Assembly (NCBI RefSeq): GCF_000425305.1
Contig: NZ_AUDE01000023.1
Coordinates: 1 to 64,000, forward strand
DNA length: 64,000 nucleotides
Direction: 5' to 3'
Source: Psychroserpens burtonensis DSM 12212
GTDB taxonomy: Bacteria > Bacteroidota > Bacteroidia > Flavobacteriales > Flavobacteriaceae
A program made the position numbers and the translations under genes. The first letter of the stretch is position 1. Every line of letters begins with the position of its first letter. Positions 33,968-43,373 of this stretch are shown one piece after another. The notes under the pieces are model-generated. The model had not been told where the DNA came from. It did no database searches and saw nothing but the letters and a program-made list of their open reading frames with translations.

Positions 33968-35317
33968 ATGTCAAAAGACATTAAGATTAAAAAAGGTCTG
34001 GATATAAAACTTGTAGGTGAAGCTGATAAAACAGTTGAACAAGCCATTATAAGTAATTTCTGTACAATACGGCCTGAAGATTTTCATAGTGTTATTCCTA
34101 AACTTGTAGCAAAAGAAGGAGCTACTTTACAAGCAGGCGATGTTATTTTTTATAATAAGTCAAATGAAGATGTGAAGTTTGTGTCTCCGGTTTCTGGTAA
34201 AGTCGTAGAGGTGCAAAGAGGACCAAAACGTCGCATAGATGCTGTTAAGATTCAAGCAGATAAAACTCAGTCTCACAAAGATTTTGGTGTATTCGATATG
34301 AATTCTGGTGCCGCAACAACCAAGGCACATTTATTAGCCTCAGGATGTTGGGTTTTTATCAAGCAGAGACCTTATGATGTGATTGCAAATCCAGAGAAAT
34401 TACCTAAGGCGATTTTTATTTCTGGATATTCTACTGCGCCATTAGCTGCAGATTTAGATTTTGTGCTTGCAGGAAAAGAAGAGGCGTTACAAGCAGCCGT
34501 ATCTGCTTTATCGAAATTAACTGAAGGTCAAGTTCATATTGGTGTTGGGTCGAGTAACTCACCATTGGCCAATATGAAAGATGCTACGGTTCACAAAATA
34601 TCTGGTCCACATCCAGCCGGAAATGTTGGTACACATATTAACAAATTAGATCCCGTTAACAAAGGAGAAACGGTTTGGACGGTGAATGCACAAGATCTTG
34701 TGATTATTGGAGAATTGTTACTTACTGGGAAATTTAATGCTGAGCGTTTAGTAGCTCTTGCAGGTTCTTCTGTAAAAAAGCCAAGATACTTTAAAACGGT
34801 AATTGGTAGTGAAATAGCAACAATGATTTATGATAATGGCGTTGATAAAGAGGGTAATGATCGTATTATCTCTGGGAATGTGCTGTCAGGAAAGCAATTG
34901 AATCCAGATGGAAGCTTAGGCTTTTATGATAACTTGATTTCTGTAATTCCTGAAGGTGATGATTATGAATTTTTTGGCTGGAACAAACCAATATTTAATA
35001 AAATTTCGACGTCTAGAGCCTTAACATTTTCTTGGTTAAATCCTAAGAAAAAGTATGAGTTGAATACGAATACAAATGGTGAACATCGTGCTTTTGTAAT
35101 TACAGGATCTTATGAGCAAGTATTTCCATTGGATATATTTCCAATGCAAATTTTAAAAGCTTGTAAATATGAAGATTTAGATGAAATGGAAGCTCTTGGA
35201 ATGTACGAAGTTGCACCAGAGGATTTTGCATTGACAGAATTTATTTGTGTGTCTAAACAACCACATCAAGATATTATTAGAAAAGGATTAGACTTAATGC
35301 TTAAGGAAATTGGATAA
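33968..35317 (+). CDS. nqrA: Na+-translocating NADH:quinone reductase subunit A
   Basis: NqrA is the peripheral cytoplasmic subunit of the sodium pump that oxidises NADH and reduces quinone. The 449 residues start SKDIKIKKGLDIKLVGEADK, typical of the family, followed by a biotinyl-like fold (GATLQAGDVIFYNKSNEDVKFVSPVSGKV). Later come GCWVFIKQRPYDVIANPE and HPAGNVGTHINKLDPVN. It opens a six-gene operon in the canonical order A to F, the complete set for the enzyme. Confidence 0.97.
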   Translation: MSKDIKIKKGLDIKLVGEADKTVEQAIISNFCTIRPEDFHSVIPKLVAKEGATLQAGDVIFYNKSNEDVKFVSPVSGKVVEVQRGPKRRIDAVKIQADKTQSHKDFGVFDMNSGAATTKAHLLASGCWVFIKQRPYDVIANPEKLPKAIFISGYSTAPLAADLDFVLAGKEEALQAAVSALSKLTEGQVHIGVGSSNSPLANMKDATVHKISGPHPAGNVGTHINKLDPVNKGETVWTVNAQDLVIIGELLLTGKFNAERLVALAGSSVKKPRYFKTVIGSEIATMIYDNGVDKEGNDRIISGNVLSGKQLNPDGSLGFYDNLISVIPEGDDYEFFGWNKPIFNKISTSRALTFSWLNPKKKYELNTNTNGEHRAFVITGSYEQVFPLDIFPMQILKACKYEDLDEMEALGMYEVAPEDFALTEFICVSKQPHQDIIRKGLDLMLKEIG

Positions 35318-35393
35318 TTATTAAATTTTCTTTAAAAAATGAAAAATAGTAAAAGAGTATTCGTTTTTCAAAGTAAAATGAAACATATAAAAG

Positions 35394-36617
35394 ATGAGTT
35401 TAAAAAGTAACTTACATACCCTAAAGGAAAAATATAAAGGAACTAAAATGGCGCCGGCGTTTAACGCACTCCACACCTTTTTATATTTACCAAACGAGAC
35501 CACTCATAATGGAACTCATATCAAAGCTGCCGATGATTTAAAGCGTACAATGAACATCGTCATTATGGCCTTGTTACCTTGTTTAGTCTTTGGTATGTAT
35601 AACGCGGGCTACCAACATTATGTAGCTTTAGGTGAAATTGAAAGATCGACTGGTTTTTTAGCGTCTACATTTTGGACGATGGATAACTTAATTGTAGGTA
35701 TGTGGCAAGTATTACCATTGGTAATCGTGTCTTATGGAGTTGGTCTTGCTGTTGAGTTTTTATTCGCAGTAATCAAAGGTCACGAAGTAGAAGAAGGATA
35801 CTTAGTAACGGGTATGCTAGTGCCTTTAATTGTTCCAGTAGATATTCCGTTATGGATGTTAGCTGTGGCAGTAGTATTTGGTGTTGTTATTGGTAAAGAG
35901 GTGTTTGGAGGTACAGGAATGAATATTCTAAATCCTGCATTAACCATTAGAGCTTTTTTATTCTTTGCTTATCCAACATGGATGTCTGGAGATAAAGTTT
36001 GGGTTCATGGAGCAGTTGAACGTGATCAAATGATCGCAAATGGTTCTAATTTAGATGCTATTTCGGGGGAAACAATATTGGGAAGTTATGCACAGAGTAA
36101 TATGGTAGACTTTAGTTTTTTAGATATGTTTTGGGGATTAATTCCTGGTTCTGTTGGAGAGACCTCAAAGTTCTTAATTATTATAGGTGCACTATTCTTA
36201 ATCTTTACTAAAATAGGAAGTTGGAGGATTATTGCATCGACATTGATTGGAGCACTTACAATGGGATTAATTTTTAACGGAGTTGTTTCTGCAGAATGGA
36301 TTGGAGAAACAAGCAAATTCTATGGATTAATGAATGTACCATTCTGGCAACATTTAATTATTGGTAGTATTTTATTTGGAGCAGTATATATGGCAACAGA
36401 TCCAGTAACCGCCTCTCAAACAAATAAAGGAAAATGGATTTACGGGTTCTTAATTGGTTTCATATCCATTATGATTCGTGTATTTAATCCGGCATATCCA
36501 GAAGGCGTATTCTTGGCAATCTTGTTAATGAATGTATTCGCACCTACAATTGACCACTATGTGGTTCAAGGAAATGTAAAGCGTCGTATGAGACGTTTAA
36601 AACTTAAAACTGCGTAA
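35394..36617 (+). CDS. nqrB: Na+-translocating NADH:quinone reductase subunit B
   Basis: NqrB is the large membrane subunit that forms the Na+ path and carries a covalent FMN. The 407 residues hold about ten membrane helices. FNPALT-type sequence (MNILNPALTIRAFLFFAYP) and the flavinylation region DAISGETILG, with the candidate FMN threonine at about 227, are visible. The C-terminal part (MATDPVTASQTNKGKWIYG) also matches the RnfD/NqrB family. The gap after nqrA is 76 bp; nqrC starts two bases after the stop. Confidence 0.96.
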   Translation: MSLKSNLHTLKEKYKGTKMAPAFNALHTFLYLPNETTHNGTHIKAADDLKRTMNIVIMALLPCLVFGMYNAGYQHYVALGEIERSTGFLASTFWTMDNLIVGMWQVLPLVIVSYGVGLAVEFLFAVIKGHEVEEGYLVTGMLVPLIVPVDIPLWMLAVAVVFGVVIGKEVFGGTGMNILNPALTIRAFLFFAYPTWMSGDKVWVHGAVERDQMIANGSNLDAISGETILGSYAQSNMVDFSFLDMFWGLIPGSVGETSKFLIIIGALFLIFTKIGSWRIIASTLIGALTMGLIFNGVVSAEWIGETSKFYGLMNVPFWQHLIIGSILFGAVYMATDPVTASQTNKGKWIYGFLIGFISIMIRVFNPAYPEGVFLAILLMNVFAPTIDHYVVQGNVKRRMRRLKLKTA

Positions 36618-36619
36618 TT

Positions 36620-37420
36620 ATGGAAAAAAGAACAGATAAAAACGGATACACAATAATCTTTGCCATAATTATGGTAGTGGTTGTTGGGTCTTTATTAGCT
36701 TTTACAGCATCGTCTCTAAAACCAAATATAGCAGAAAACGAACGTATTGAGAAGCAACAAAATATTTTGTATGCTTTAGGTGTCAATGACAACGAGGGTG
36801 ATGGTGATATTACATTTGTATCTACTAAAGAAGTTGCAGCGTTGTTTAAGACAAAAGTTTCAGAGCAATTAGTGTTAGAGTCTAAGGATGGTAAAATTAT
36901 TAAAACAATGACCAGACAAGAATTTATGGATGCTAATAATGGTAAAGAACCTTACCTAATTGATGTCAAAAAACAACAGGCTAACGCCAAAGCTGGTGAA
37001 TCTCGTTTGTTGCCTTTATTTGTTGGACAATCAAAAGATGGAGAAACACAATATGTCGCTCCAATTAGAGGTAAAGGTCTTTGGGATGCCATTTGGGGAT
37101 ACGTTGCAGTAGACAAAGATATGATTGTTAGAGGTGCATTTTTTGATCATGCAGCAGAAACACCGGGTTTAGGTGCGAACATTAAGCAACGGTACTTTAT
37201 GGATGATTTTGATGGAGAGCATTTATTGACAGATGCTGGAGTCTTTAAAGGTATTAAGGTTGCTAAAGGAAATGCAGATCCTAAAAATATGGATAAGACA
37301 GATTATGAGGTTGATGCTTTAGCTGGTGCAACCATTACAGGTGACGGTGTATCTGCCATGATAAAGGCTGATTTTAAATTATATATGCCTTACTTCCAAA
37401 ACTTAAAAAAAGTGAACTAA
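36620..37420 (+). CDS. nqrC: Na+-translocating NADH:quinone reductase subunit C
   Basis: NqrC has one N-terminal membrane helix (YTIIFAIIMVVVVGSLLAF) and a periplasmic domain with covalent FMN. The flavin attachment motif is AGATITGDGV, with the threonine at about residue 238. FFDHAAETPGLGANI is another family signature. The 266 residues are a normal length. It starts two bases after nqrB and is followed three bases later by nqrD. Confidence 0.96.
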   Translation: MEKRTDKNGYTIIFAIIMVVVVGSLLAFTASSLKPNIAENERIEKQQNILYALGVNDNEGDGDITFVSTKEVAALFKTKVSEQLVLESKDGKIIKTMTRQEFMDANNGKEPYLIDVKKQQANAKAGESRLLPLFVGQSKDGETQYVAPIRGKGLWDAIWGYVAVDKDMIVRGAFFDHAAETPGLGANIKQRYFMDDFDGEHLLTDAGVFKGIKVAKGNADPKNMDKTDYEVDALAGATITGDGVSAMIKADFKLYMPYFQNLKKVN

Positions 37421-37423
37421 ACT

Positions 37424-38068
37424 ATGGGACTACTTTCAAAAAAAGACGCTAAGTTAATAACAGATCCGTTAGCAGATAATAATCCAATTACGATTCAAGT
37501 ATTAGGGATATGCTCAGCCTTAGCAATAACAGCAGAACTAAAAGCGTCCTTAGTAATGGCCATTGCAGTACTTTTTGTAATGGGTGTTGGTAACGTTGTG
37601 ATATCATTAATTCGTAACTTGATTCCTTCAAAAATTAGAATTATTGTACAGCTTATTGTCGTTGCTTCTTTAGTGATTATTGTAGATCAAGTACTTAAAG
37701 CTTATGCTTATGAGTTGAGTAAAACACTCTCTGTGTTTGTTGGACTAATTATAACAAATTGTATCATTATGGGACGTTTTGAGGCTTTTGCCCTCGGAAA
37801 TGGGCCTTGGAGAGCATTTCTTGACGGAATAGGAAACGCTGTAGGATATGGTGTGATTTTGATTATTGTTGGATTCTTTAGAGAACTATTAGGATCTGGG
37901 ACGCTATTCGGAATACCAGTATTAGGTGATGCTATTGAAAAAACAGGTTTGTACTCAACAGGTTATGAAAACAACGGATTCATGTTAATGCCACCAATGG
38001 CTTTAATTATTGTTGGGTTATTAATATGGGTACAACGTAGTAGAAATAAGGATTTAATAGAAGACTAA
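37424..38068 (+). CDS. nqrD: Na+-translocating NADH:quinone reductase subunit D
   Basis: NqrD is a six-helix membrane subunit related to RnfE and paired with NqrE. The cysteines in [11 protein letters not shown] and [18 protein letters not shown] sit at the positions that hold an iron centre between NqrD and NqrE in solved structures. The 214 residues match the family length. The gap to nqrE is 81 bp and contains nothing else recognisable. Confidence 0.96.
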   Translation: MGLLSKKDAKLITDPLADNNPITIQVLGICSALAITAELKASLVMAIAVLFVMGVGNVVISLIRNLIPSKIRIIVQLIVVASLVIIVDQVLKAYAYELSKTLSVFVGLIITNCIIMGRFEAFALGNGPWRAFLDGIGNAVGYGVILIIVGFFRELLGSGTLFGIPVLGDAIEKTGLYSTGYENNGFMLMPPMALIIVGLLIWVQRSRNKDLIED

Positions 38069-38149
38069 AAAAGGTATTCAGTTTCAAGTAGTCTCGTTCT
38101 AGTAACACGCAAACGGATAACAAAACTGAAGTATTAAAAATAAAAGACA

Positions 38150-38866
38150 ATGATAGAACACATCGAATTATTTTTCAAGGCTATTTTTATCGATAATATG
38201 GTATTTGCAGTATTCTTAGGTATGTGCTCATACCTAGCAGTATCTAAAAAAGTGACTACAGCAGTAGGTTTAGGAGCAGCAGTGATTTTCGTTTTAGCGA
38301 TTACAGTGCCTTTAAACTGGTTGTTGGATCAATACCTTTTACAACCAGGAGCCTTAATATGGTTAGGTCCTGAATATGCAGATTATGATTTAGGTTTTTT
38401 ATCTTTTATCATGTTTATTGCTACCATAGCAACAATGGTGCAACTAGTGGAAATAGTAGTTGAGAAATTCTCACCTTCATTATACAACTCACTTGGTATT
38501 TTCTTACCACTTATTGCCGTAAACTGTGCTATTTTGGGAGGCTCTTTATTTATGCAATCTAGAGAAATTGAAACACTAGGTTTAGCATTAAATTATGGAG
38601 TATCTTCTGGTATTGGATGGTTTTTAGCAATTCTTGCAATTGCGGCTATTCGTGAGAAAATAAGATATTCTAACGTGCCAGCTCCTTTAAGAGGTTTAGG
38701 AATTACATTTATTATTACAGGTTTAATGGGTATTGGTTTCTTAAGTTTTGGTGGTATGTTAACAGGTGGAGATGAAGAAATAGTCGAGGAAGAGAAAACG
38801 GTTGAAGTTCAACAAACAACTGAAGATAATAAAGAGTTAGCTAATAATACTAAAATAATTGAATAG
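38150..38866 (+). CDS. nqrE: Na+-translocating NADH:quinone reductase subunit E
   Basis: NqrE is the inverted-topology partner of NqrD. Its six helices carry the conserved cysteines in FLGMCSYLAVSKKV and AVNCAILGGSLFM. An extra acidic tail of about 35 residues (GDEEIVEEEKTVEVQQTTED onward) follows the last helix. The classical proteobacterial subunit ends near residue 200, so this tail is a lineage feature of unknown use. The nqrF ATG follows the stop codon after one base. Confidence 0.95.
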   Translation: MIEHIELFFKAIFIDNMVFAVFLGMCSYLAVSKKVTTAVGLGAAVIFVLAITVPLNWLLDQYLLQPGALIWLGPEYADYDLGFLSFIMFIATIATMVQLVEIVVEKFSPSLYNSLGIFLPLIAVNCAILGGSLFMQSREIETLGLALNYGVSSGIGWFLAILAIAAIREKIRYSNVPAPLRGLGITFIITGLMGIGFLSFGGMLTGGDEEIVEEEKTVEVQQTTEDNKELANNTKIIE

Positions 38867-38867
38867 T

Positions 38868-40181
38868 ATGATACTTTTAGAAGCAGGTACAATAGGGACA
38901 GTAGTAGCAACTGTAGCAGCGTTTTTAATAATTTCGCTTATACTCATAAGTCTATTATTATTTGTGAAACAAAAACTATCACCATCGGGTCCAGTAACGA
39001 TCACAATTAATGGTGAACGAGAAATAGAAGTGGCATCTGGTAGTACATTACTAACGACTTTGAGTGCAGAGAAAATATTCCTACCATCTGCATGTGGTGG
39101 TGGTGGTACATGTATTCAATGTGAATGTCACGTCCTTGAGGGAGGTGGAGAAGCTTTACCTACAGAGACTCCTCACTTTAGTAGAAAAGAATTAGCAAAT
39201 GGAGCACGTTTATCTTGCCAAGTGAAAGTTAAACAGAATATGGAAATTACAATTCCAGAAGAGGTCTTCGGAATTAAAAAATGGGAAGCTACTGTAGTTT
39301 CAAATTATAATGTGGCGACGTTTATAAAGGAGTTTGTTGTTGAAATTCCTGAAGACATGAACTACAAAGCTGGTGGATATATTCAAATTGAAATCCCTGA
39401 GTGTGAAATCAAATATTCAGATATGGATGTTGAAGCACATCCAGATGATCATCCTGGTGAACCAAATAAGTTTAAAGCTGATTGGGAGAAATTTGGCTTA
39501 TGGCCTTTAGTTATGAAAAATAACGAAACGATTGAGAGAGCTTATTCTATGGCTTCTTTCCCTGCTGAAGGACGTAAAATCATGCTTAATGTACGTATTG
39601 CAACGCCTCCTTTTGATCGTGCGAAAGGCGGTTGGATGGATGTGAATCCTGGTATCGCGTCGTCTTATATATTTGATCAAAAGATTGGAGATAAAGTAAC
39701 AATTTCAGGCCCTTATGGAGAATTCTTTATCAATGAGTCTGAAAGTGAAATGTTGTACGTAGGTGGTGGTGCAGGTATGGCTCCAATGCGTTCACATTTA
39801 TATGAATTATTTAGAACCATAAAGACGGGACGTAAAGTAACGTATTGGTACGGAGGACGATCTAAAGCCGAGTTATTTTACATTCACTACTTTAGAGCAT
39901 TAGAGAAAGATTTTCCAAACTTTAAATTCTATATGGCACTCTCTGAACCTATGGAACAAGACAACTGGAAAGTAAAAGAAGATCTTGATGCGCCTGGAGA
40001 TGGTTTTGTTGGATTCATTCACAATTGTGTAATTGATAATTATTTGTCTAAACACGAAGCTCCAGAAGATATAGAATTATATTTCTGTGGACCTCCATTA
40101 ATGAATCAAGCGGTTCAAAAAATGGGTGAAGATTTCGGTATTGCCGATGAGCACATTAGATTTGATGATTTTGGAGGTTAG
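38868..40181 (+). CDS. nqrF: Na+-translocating NADH:quinone reductase subunit F
   Basis: NqrF is the NADH-oxidising entry subunit. The 437 residues comprise an N-terminal membrane helix, a 2Fe-2S ferredoxin domain (ACGGGGTCIQCECHVLEGGG, then the fourth cysteine in RLSCQVKV), an FAD-binding domain with ERAYSMASFP and a NAD-binding domain (LYVGGGAGMAPMRSHLYEL, ending FDDFGG). I start at ATG 38868, one base after nqrE; three further upstream codons to a TTG are open but would overlap nqrE. A terminator follows. Confidence 0.97.
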   Translation: MILLEAGTIGTVVATVAAFLIISLILISLLLFVKQKLSPSGPVTITINGEREIEVASGSTLLTTLSAEKIFLPSACGGGGTCIQCECHVLEGGGEALPTETPHFSRKELANGARLSCQVKVKQNMEITIPEEVFGIKKWEATVVSNYNVATFIKEFVVEIPEDMNYKAGGYIQIEIPECEIKYSDMDVEAHPDDHPGEPNKFKADWEKFGLWPLVMKNNETIERAYSMASFPAEGRKIMLNVRIATPPFDRAKGGWMDVNPGIASSYIFDQKIGDKVTISGPYGEFFINESESEMLYVGGGAGMAPMRSHLYELFRTIKTGRKVTYWYGGRSKAELFYIHYFRALEKDFPNFKFYMALSEPMEQDNWKVKEDLDAPGDGFVGFIHNCVIDNYLSKHEAPEDIELYFCGPPLMNQAVQKMGEDFGIADEHIRFDDFGG

Positions 40182-40231
40182 AATTACTTCGAAAACAGTA
40201 ATGTCATAGTCGATATTTTAAAAATTTGAAT

Positions 40232-40262
40232 AAAAAACCAGCTCCTTAAGAGTTGGTTTTTT
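40232..40262 (+). terminator. Rho-independent terminator of the nqr operon
   Basis: AAAAAACCAGCTC pairs with GAGTTGGTTTTTT (one G-U pair) around a CTTAA loop, about 50 bp after the nqrF stop. Confidence 0.85.
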
Positions 40263-40307
40263 GTATTTAATAAAGTGATTAAAGAATAAGAATGCTATTG
40301 TAAAGCA

Positions 40308-40760
40308 TTAATAGGTTAGGGTGTACTTTGGTTGGTTGTTTTTGACCTCAAATAGTTTGGTGTAATCCATAACGTTTGTCACATTATCTAATTGACACAA
40401 TAATGTAATAACTGCGCAGAGGCCATTAAATAATACTTCTTTGTCTTGTGGATTTTCTGGTCTTTTATGATATCGTTTAAATGGTAATTGGTAACCACAT
40501 GCGCTTAGAAAAGTAGCTTCAACCTGTAATAATTCTTGAGGTGTATAGCCATTAAAACGCCTATTTAGCATTTGGTGTACATTTCCGAGGTAATTCAGTT
40601 TAAGAGATCCGTGATGGTCAGAGAGGTGCTGCCAAGAATCTGTGCGGTCTAATATATTACCTACTGCACAACTTTTACAGCATTCAGGATGTAGTTCGTT
40701 ATCATGATAAGCGAGATAGAGTTTTTTAATGGCTTCTTCTAGTCGTTGAGGCGTTTTCAT
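40308..40760 (-). CDS. Conserved flavobacterial protein next to nqrF, unknown function
   Basis: This 150-residue soluble protein has a cysteine-histidine cluster early (NELHPECCKSCAVGN) and a histidine-rich stretch (WQHLSDHHGS) that could bind a metal. The rest is predicted helical. In databases, homologues beside nqrF are sometimes labelled as an Nqr subunit, but it has no NqrF domain, so that label looks like an error carried over from the neighbour. It is convergent with nqrF and lies beyond the operon terminator. Confidence 0.75.
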   Translation of the reverse strand: MKTPQRLEEAIKKLYLAYHDNELHPECCKSCAVGNILDRTDSWQHLSDHHGSLKLNYLGNVHQMLNRRFNGYTPQELLQVEATFLSACGYQLPFKRYHKRPENPQDKEVLFNGLCAVITLLCQLDNVTNVMDYTKLFEVKNNQPKYTLTY

Positions 40761-40838
40761 AGTATCACTTGTTGAAGTTTCTACAAAAGATACAAAAAAA
40801 ATAAAAGTGAATACAAAACTTTAACAGTGTATTACCCG

Positions 40839-40970
40839 TTAGAGATTATCTAAGTCTTGTTGATTTTCTTTGCTTTCTTTTTTCATCTTTATGTAACCCG
40901 TCACTAAACGTACTCCTAATCTTGCAAAAAGTATAATGGCAATTACCATCACGATATTAAATCCGTCCAT
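40839..40970 (-). CDS. Small single-pass membrane protein (43 residues)
   Basis: An ATG at 40970 opens 43 codons: MDGFNIVMVIAIILFARLGV, then a basic KMKKES region and an acidic end (DLDNL). The N-terminal 18 residues form a membrane helix. It starts four bases after the stop of the cupin lipoprotein upstream, so the two are probably co-translated. Its shortness makes automatic gene finders likely to miss it. Function is unknown. Confidence 0.55.
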   Translation of the reverse strand: MDGFNIVMVIAIILFARLGVRLVTGYIKMKKESKENQQDLDNL

Positions 40971-40974
40971 AATA

Positions 40975-41370
40975 TTATTTATATTCCATGATTAAAAATA
41001 CAGCAGTGCTATCTCCAATATTAAGTACTTCGTGTGTAGAAATTTCAACTTTGCTAAAACTATAACCAGTTGGAACAGTAACCTCTCGAGTTCCTGTGGT
41101 ATCTTTTATTCTGAATTTACTTCCAGCCAGTGTATAAGCAAAGTGCGGATTGTGATAATGTTTCTCGTGACCAACATTAGGAGCAAATGAACATTTTAAA
41201 ACTCTTAAGTTCTCGTTGTCTTCTATAACTTCGCACACAGCTTCATTATTCCAGCCAGCTTCTAAAGGATCTGGTAAGCCACTTTGGTTTTCGCAATGTA
41301 GCAGTATTAACGACAGAAAACAGATAAATGTTACCTGATAAAGTATTTTTAGAGGAAGTTTAATACGCAT
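40975..41370 (-). CDS. Cupin-domain lipoprotein
   Basis: The 131-residue protein starts with a lipoprotein-like signal (VTFICFLSLILLHCENQS, lipobox LLHC). A single cupin barrel follows: SFAPNVGHEKHYHNPHFAYT, with histidines at the usual metal positions, then the second cupin half (GYSFSKVEISTHEVLNIGDS). The enzymatic role, if any, is unknown. It is followed at once by a 43-residue membrane protein. Confidence 0.75.
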   Translation of the reverse strand: MRIKLPLKILYQVTFICFLSLILLHCENQSGLPDPLEAGWNNEAVCEVIEDNENLRVLKCSFAPNVGHEKHYHNPHFAYTLAGSKFRIKDTTGTREVTVPTGYSFSKVEISTHEVLNIGDSTAVFLIMEYK

Positions 41371-41701
41371 TTAATTGGGGTTTATTTATGCCCATGAAGG
41401 TAATGAATTTTTGCCTAAAAAAAGGGACTCACCTATTTGTCGTCTTACGAGTTGTGATTACAATATGTGCAGCATCAAAATATTTTCAAAGTTCCTAACC
41501 CTCTTTTGTGAGGCGTGATACTAATTATGATGTTATTATCTCTGATATTTTTATATAGAGTCTATTCATTAATGTGTTGTGCAATCTAAATCCTAGTCAT
41601 TACAATATTGATTTTGCCAATATCATAGCGCAGCTACTTTTTATATTCTTATTTCGGAAATGAGCAGTTGATGAATAGGAATAAAAAGGTTAACCTTATT
41701 T
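41371..41701. other. Intergenic region at the distal end of the DUF6090 array
   Basis: No gene is visible in these 331 bp. AAAAGGTTAACCTTATT (41684-41700), right after the last DUF6090 stop, could be a weak hairpin followed by a U-rich tract on the minus strand and end the array transcript. The promoter of the cupin gene should also lie here. Confidence 0.35.
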
Positions 41702-42487
41702 TCAATCTTTGTTTAAATCGTCTTGTATCAATTGATTCAATTTGTGAAGAAGCTGTATCATCTCTTTGTGAGCGGCCGCAATTCCTGTATTGTTCATTAC
41801 TGAAAGTTTTAGTCCATTTCTAAATTCGTTTTTCTTTAGCAATTGGTTCAATTCAGGGATTACTGTAGCGGTATGTATTTGTGATGGGTGAATAGGTGTG
41901 GCCACTCCAGTTGCAGCTGTTTTTTGAAAGTCCAATGCATTGAGCATTTTGCCATTTTTTATGGAAACATTGTATAGATACTCCTCGTACTCCCGATACA
42001 TGTGATGCTCACCATTATTTATGTATACATACATTTTATCTAGTTCTAATAATTGATTTTTAATAGAATCATTAGTGATGTAATTGAGATTACCTGAGCT
42101 CACTAATTCTTTGTAAGTATTGTTTGTAGGAATGAAGATTAATCTTTGAAAAACTTGGTTTATAGTCATTTCTAGTGAGATGATATCACCTGCTGTTTCC
42201 AGAGTTTTAAAATCGAGCATGCGAGCAGCAGCTTGAGCTGTTGCTGCCCTATATTTCATGATACTGTCGTTGTTTTTAAATTCTATTGTGATATCTGTTT
42301 GCACGTTTTTTAGGTATTTTATTTCTTGCTTGCGAGACTTTCTGTCCTCATTACTATTATTAATGGTCAGGGCGATTAAAATCCCAATAACCACAAGAAT
42401 GATTTCGCCCAAGGCATAGAGTAAGTACCTACTCACTTTGTTTTCTTTAATCATATTTTGGCGTAGGTTTCTGAAGAATTTTATCAT
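41702..42487 (-). CDS. DUF6090 family membrane protein (array copy 1, distal end)
   Basis: 261 residues from ATG 42487; a TTG two codons earlier is not needed. Module: MIKFFRNLRQNMIKENKVSR, then YLLYALGEIILVVIGILIAL, with INNSNED instead of the usual INNWNE. The N terminus is predicted cytoplasmic and basic, with one membrane helix near 27-45 and a helical periplasmic domain after it. The central family motif reads YKELVSSGNLNYITND, and the C terminus is polar (KLNQLIQDDLNKD). It is the last gene of the array, ten bases after the next copy's stop. Function unknown. Confidence 0.85.
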   Translation of the reverse strand: MIKFFRNLRQNMIKENKVSRYLLYALGEIILVVIGILIALTINNSNEDRKSRKQEIKYLKNVQTDITIEFKNNDSIMKYRAATAQAAARMLDFKTLETAGDIISLEMTINQVFQRLIFIPTNNTYKELVSSGNLNYITNDSIKNQLLELDKMYVYINNGEHHMYREYEEYLYNVSIKNGKMLNALDFQKTAATGVATPIHPSQIHTATVIPELNQLLKKNEFRNGLKLSVMNNTGIAAAHKEMIQLLHKLNQLIQDDLNKD

Positions 42488-42497
42488 TTTCAATATT

Positions 42498-43259
42498 TTA
42501 TTTATCGAGCTCTTGGTTTATCAATATAATAATTTGCTCTGTCGTATTCATCATGTTTTTGTATTCTACAATAAGATCTTCACTATTAAATTGAGCGAGA
42601 ACAAAGCCATTTTTAAAAGTTCTGTTTTCTAAAAGGGTTTTAACTTCTGTTAATTCTAATTCTGGAAGTGTTTCACTTTTACTAACTTGTGCTTTTAAGT
42701 TCTCTATAGAGGTGTCTAAATCAATAATTTCAAAAAATTTGTCGTAGAGATAGCGTTCATAATCTTCTTCCATTTCACTTTCAATAAAACGTATAATGCT
42801 GAGATTGTTTTGTAGATTTTGCAAGCTATCTTTCATTGTTTTATTAGATAGGATAGAAAGTTGTCCAGAGTTTAAGAGCTCTTGGTAGGTATTGTCATTG
42901 TTCTCAAAAGGATACCATTCCATAACTGTCAAGGAATGAAAATTAAATGCATCTACATCCAATGTTTTTTTTGCATTGAAAAAATCTAATACTAACTCAA
43001 CAGACGTAATTGTATTGTTTCTTTCAGCTATAAAATTTTTGAGTGATTTCAAATTGAGTTTTAAGTCTATTTTTATGTTTTCTATATAGACCTTCTCGAT
43101 AGTTCTTTGCTTTCGGTTTTCGCTCCAATTATTAATTTGCAAGGCTATTAAAATACCAAAAACCACTAAGATTATTTCGCCAAGAGCATAGAGGAGGTAT
43201 TTCGTAGTTTGATTTTCCTTAATCAAGGATTTACGGGTGTTTCTAAAGAGTTTAATCAT
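42498..43259 (-). CDS. DUF6090 family membrane protein (array copy 2)
   Basis: 253 residues with module MIKLFRNTRKSLIKENQTTK and YLLYALGEIILVVFGILIAL (a Phe replaces Ile in the helix). The periplasmic region holds the motif YQELLNSGQLSILSNKTM at about 130-147, and ends with the family-like RTFKNGFVLAQFNSEDLI and a final helix (MMNTTEQIIILINQELDK). This C-terminal pattern, about 50 residues from the end, recurs in several copies. Upstream lies a decayed copy. Function unknown. Confidence 0.87.
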   Translation of the reverse strand: MIKLFRNTRKSLIKENQTTKYLLYALGEIILVVFGILIALQINNWSENRKQRTIEKVYIENIKIDLKLNLKSLKNFIAERNNTITSVELVLDFFNAKKTLDVDAFNFHSLTVMEWYPFENNDNTYQELLNSGQLSILSNKTMKDSLQNLQNNLSIIRFIESEMEEDYERYLYDKFFEIIDLDTSIENLKAQVSKSETLPELELTEVKTLLENRTFKNGFVLAQFNSEDLIVEYKNMMNTTEQIIILINQELDK

Positions 43260-43373
43260 ATTTGTTTTCTGAGAAAGTAAATGTCTTTATGGTTTTGATG
43301 AAAGTGCAACAGAAATCAATTTAAAGTATAACTTTTATTACATGTTTATTGATGTCTAATTCTTATACTGTTG

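Noticed and set aside
40308-40760. Naming this gene as an Nqr subunit because it lies beside nqrF
   Set aside because: It has no ferredoxin, FAD or NAD motif, lies on the opposite strand and is beyond the operon terminator; nqrF is already complete.
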